Assembly (NCBI RefSeq): GCF_003470665.1
Contig: NZ_QRJZ01000014.1
Coordinates: forward strand, 1-53,602
Direction: 5' to 3'
Source: Collinsella sp. AM17-1
Lineage (GTDB): Bacteria > Actinomycetota > Coriobacteriia > Coriobacteriales > Coriobacteriaceae
DNA: 53,602 bases
In this document: positions 52,324 through 53,602 of the stretch, one piece after another
Numbering within the stretch: position 1 is the first letter of the stretch
Layout of the letters: the number at the start of each line of letters is the position of its first letter
The notes under the pieces: generated by a model
Told to the model about the DNA's origin: nothing
The model's input: only the letters and a program-made list of their open reading frames with translations
Databases searched by the model: none
Program-made: the position numbers and the translations under genes

Positions 52324-53505
52324 ATGAAAGAACTCTCCAACCGCACGGCAGCATTTACCGATTCCGTCATCCGTCGCATGACGCGCATCTCCAATAAGTA
52401 CGGCGCCGTCAATCTCTCACAGGGCTTCCCCGACTTCGATCCCCCGGCGCAGCTGCTCGAGAGCCTCAGCACCATCGCCACCGACCCCAAGCCGCTTTAC
52501 CACCAGTACTCCATCACCTGGGGCTCCCAGGCCATGCGTGAGGCGCTTGCCGCCAAGCAGGAGCATTTTATGGGCATGCCGGTTGACCCCAACCAGAACA
52601 TCGTAGTCACCTGCGGCTCCACCGAGGCCATGATGGCCGCCATGATGACAGTCACGAACCCCGGCGACAAGGTCGTAATCTTCTCGCCATTCTACGAGAA
52701 CTACGGCGCTGACACCATTCTCTCGGGGGCTGAGCCCATCTATGTGCCGCTCAACCCGCCCACCTTTGACTTCGACCGTGAAGTCCTCGAGGCGGCCTTC
52801 CGCGACAACGATCCCAAAGCAATCGTCCTGTGCAACCCGTCCAACCCCTGCGGCAAGGTCTTTACCCGCGAGGAGCTCACCTTTATCGCCGACCTCTGCA
52901 AAAAGTACGACGCCTACTGCATCACCGACGAAGTCTACGAGCACATCGTCTACGCGCCCCACGAGCACGTGTACATGGCCACGCTGCCCGGCATGTTTGA
53001 GCGCACCATCAGCTGCAGCTCACTGTCTAAGACCTACTCCATCACCGGCTGGCGTCTGGGCTACACCATTGCCCCAGCCCAGATCACCGAGCGCATCAAG
53101 AAGGTCCACGACTTCCTCACCGTGGGTGCCGCCGCTCCCCTGCAGGAAGCCGTCGTCACCGCCCTCAACTTCGACGACAGCTATTACGATGAGGTCCTTG
53201 ATCTCTATACCGCCAAGCGCGACCTGTTCTGCCAGGGACTCGATAGCATCGGTCTTGAGCATAACGTGCCGCAGGGCGCCTACTACGTCATGATGGACAT
53301 CTCTGAGTTTGGCTATGACAGCGACCTCGAATTCTGCGAGGACCTCGCGTCTAAGGTGGGTGTGGGCGCCGTGCCCGGCTCGAGCTTCTTCCGCGAGCCC
53401 GTCAACCATCTGATTCGTTTCCACTTTGCCAAGCGAGACGAGACGCTTAACGCGGCACTGGAGAACCTCAAGTCGCTACGTGATAAAATCAAGCCGCGCG
53501 GGTAA
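52324..53505 (+). CDS. Class I PLP-dependent aminotransferase
   Basis: The 393-residue protein shows the fold-type I pattern: NLSQGFPDFDPP, GSTEAMMAAMM, FYENY, LCNPSNPCGKVF, ITDEVYEHIVY and the PLP lysine motif SCSSLSKTYSITGWRLGY, ending with HLIRFHFAKRDETL. It resembles methionine/kynurenine or aspartate-type aminotransferases of the KAT/YbdL group; the amino acid used is not certain. The start is ATG 52324 with GAAAGGACC. It is monocistronic, with a terminator after it. Confidence 0.9.
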   Translation: MKELSNRTAAFTDSVIRRMTRISNKYGAVNLSQGFPDFDPPAQLLESLSTIATDPKPLYHQYSITWGSQAMREALAAKQEHFMGMPVDPNQNIVVTCGSTEAMMAAMMTVTNPGDKVVIFSPFYENYGADTILSGAEPIYVPLNPPTFDFDREVLEAAFRDNDPKAIVLCNPSNPCGKVFTREELTFIADLCKKYDAYCITDEVYEHIVYAPHEHVYMATLPGMFERTISCSSLSKTYSITGWRLGYTIAPAQITERIKKVHDFLTVGAAAPLQEAVVTALNFDDSYYDEVLDLYTAKRDLFCQGLDSIGLEHNVPQGAYYVMMDISEFGYDSDLEFCEDLASKVGVGAVPGSSFFREPVNHLIRFHFAKRDETLNAALENLKSLRDKIKPRG

Positions 53506-53557
53506 GAACGGCCCGGCAACTAAAGTAACTAAAGAAGCCCCGCACCGCCCGTGAACT

Positions 53558-53597
53558 GCCTCCCATTTCTTGGACACAAGAATGGGAGGCTTTTTTA
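53558..53597 (+). terminator. Terminator after the aminotransferase gene
   Basis: GCCTCCCATTTCTTG (53558-53572) and CAAGAATGGGAGGC (53577-53590) form a long perfect stem with a short loop, followed by TTTTTT. An intrinsic terminator. Confidence 0.93.
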
Positions 53598-53602
53598 TGG
53601 CT

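Overview
The window looks like a chromosomal segment of a gut Coriobacteriia, most like Collinsella. The evidence is a high-GC backbone with GC-rich third positions, a suf iron-sulfur operon of actinobacterial type with SufU, a GGGtGRT-family protein paired with an iron-sulfur scaffold, and secreted peptidoglycan hydrolases. The genus is an inference from gene content; there is no rRNA in the window.

Positions 1-37 kb are a large cell-surface polysaccharide locus. At the left are rmlB and rmlA (dTDP-sugar synthesis), separated by a degraded copy of a DUF4869/ATPase gene pair. A plus-strand pair of glycosyltransferases follows (3.4-7.0 kb). A long minus-strand operon then runs from 20.5 kb down to 7.1 kb: a secreted amidase/glucosaminidase, a Wzx-type flippase, a complete UDP-L-FucNAc pathway (CapE, CapF, CapG homologues) interleaved with GT4 transferases, a polyprenyl-phosphate-type GT2, a DUF2304 protein and a large membrane protein. 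Between 20.5 and 26 kb lies an accessory patch: a broken glycosyltransferase fragment, a frameshifted acyltransferase, degraded sequence, a HEPN-domain protein and an intact DUF4869/ATPase-Toprim pair. It is bounded by direct repeats made of the 3' end of one glycosyltransferase gene. From 25.9 to 32.9 kb are five GT2 genes, then a second broken acyltransferase and a galactofuranosyltransferase-like GT2. No initiating sugar-phosphate transferase and no clear Wzy polymerase was seen, so the locus must rely on genes outside the window. The nucleotide-sugar genes are GC-rich while many transferases and the flippase are AT-rich, which indicates mosaic assembly.

Positions 35-40 kb hold an AAA-ATPase/PD-(D/E)XK-like protein, a cell-wall-anchored lysozyme-like protein with an MPKTG sorting motif, and an MntA/HepT-type nucleotidyltransferase-HEPN pair directly behind an Rrf2/IscR regulator. 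Divergent from iscR is the suf operon (sufC-B-D-S-U, 40.6-45.8 kb), whose genes overlap or nearly touch. Palindromic repeats with the core GGGACAAA lie at both ends of the suf operon, next to a REP-associated (RAYT/Y1) transposase gene.

Positions 47-53.6 kb are mostly housekeeping: an iron-sulfur scaffold plus GGGtGRT protein, an FAD-dependent oxidoreductase, DinD, a tRNA cluster (two identical tRNA-Lys and one tRNA-His, minus strand) with a stray copy of the tRNA-Lys 3' end nearby, and a class I aminotransferase. The strongest leads for new biology are the DUF4869/ATPase-Toprim cassette with its neighbouring HEPN gene and flanking repeats, the iscR-mntA-hepT arrangement, and the palindrome family beside the RAYT gene.
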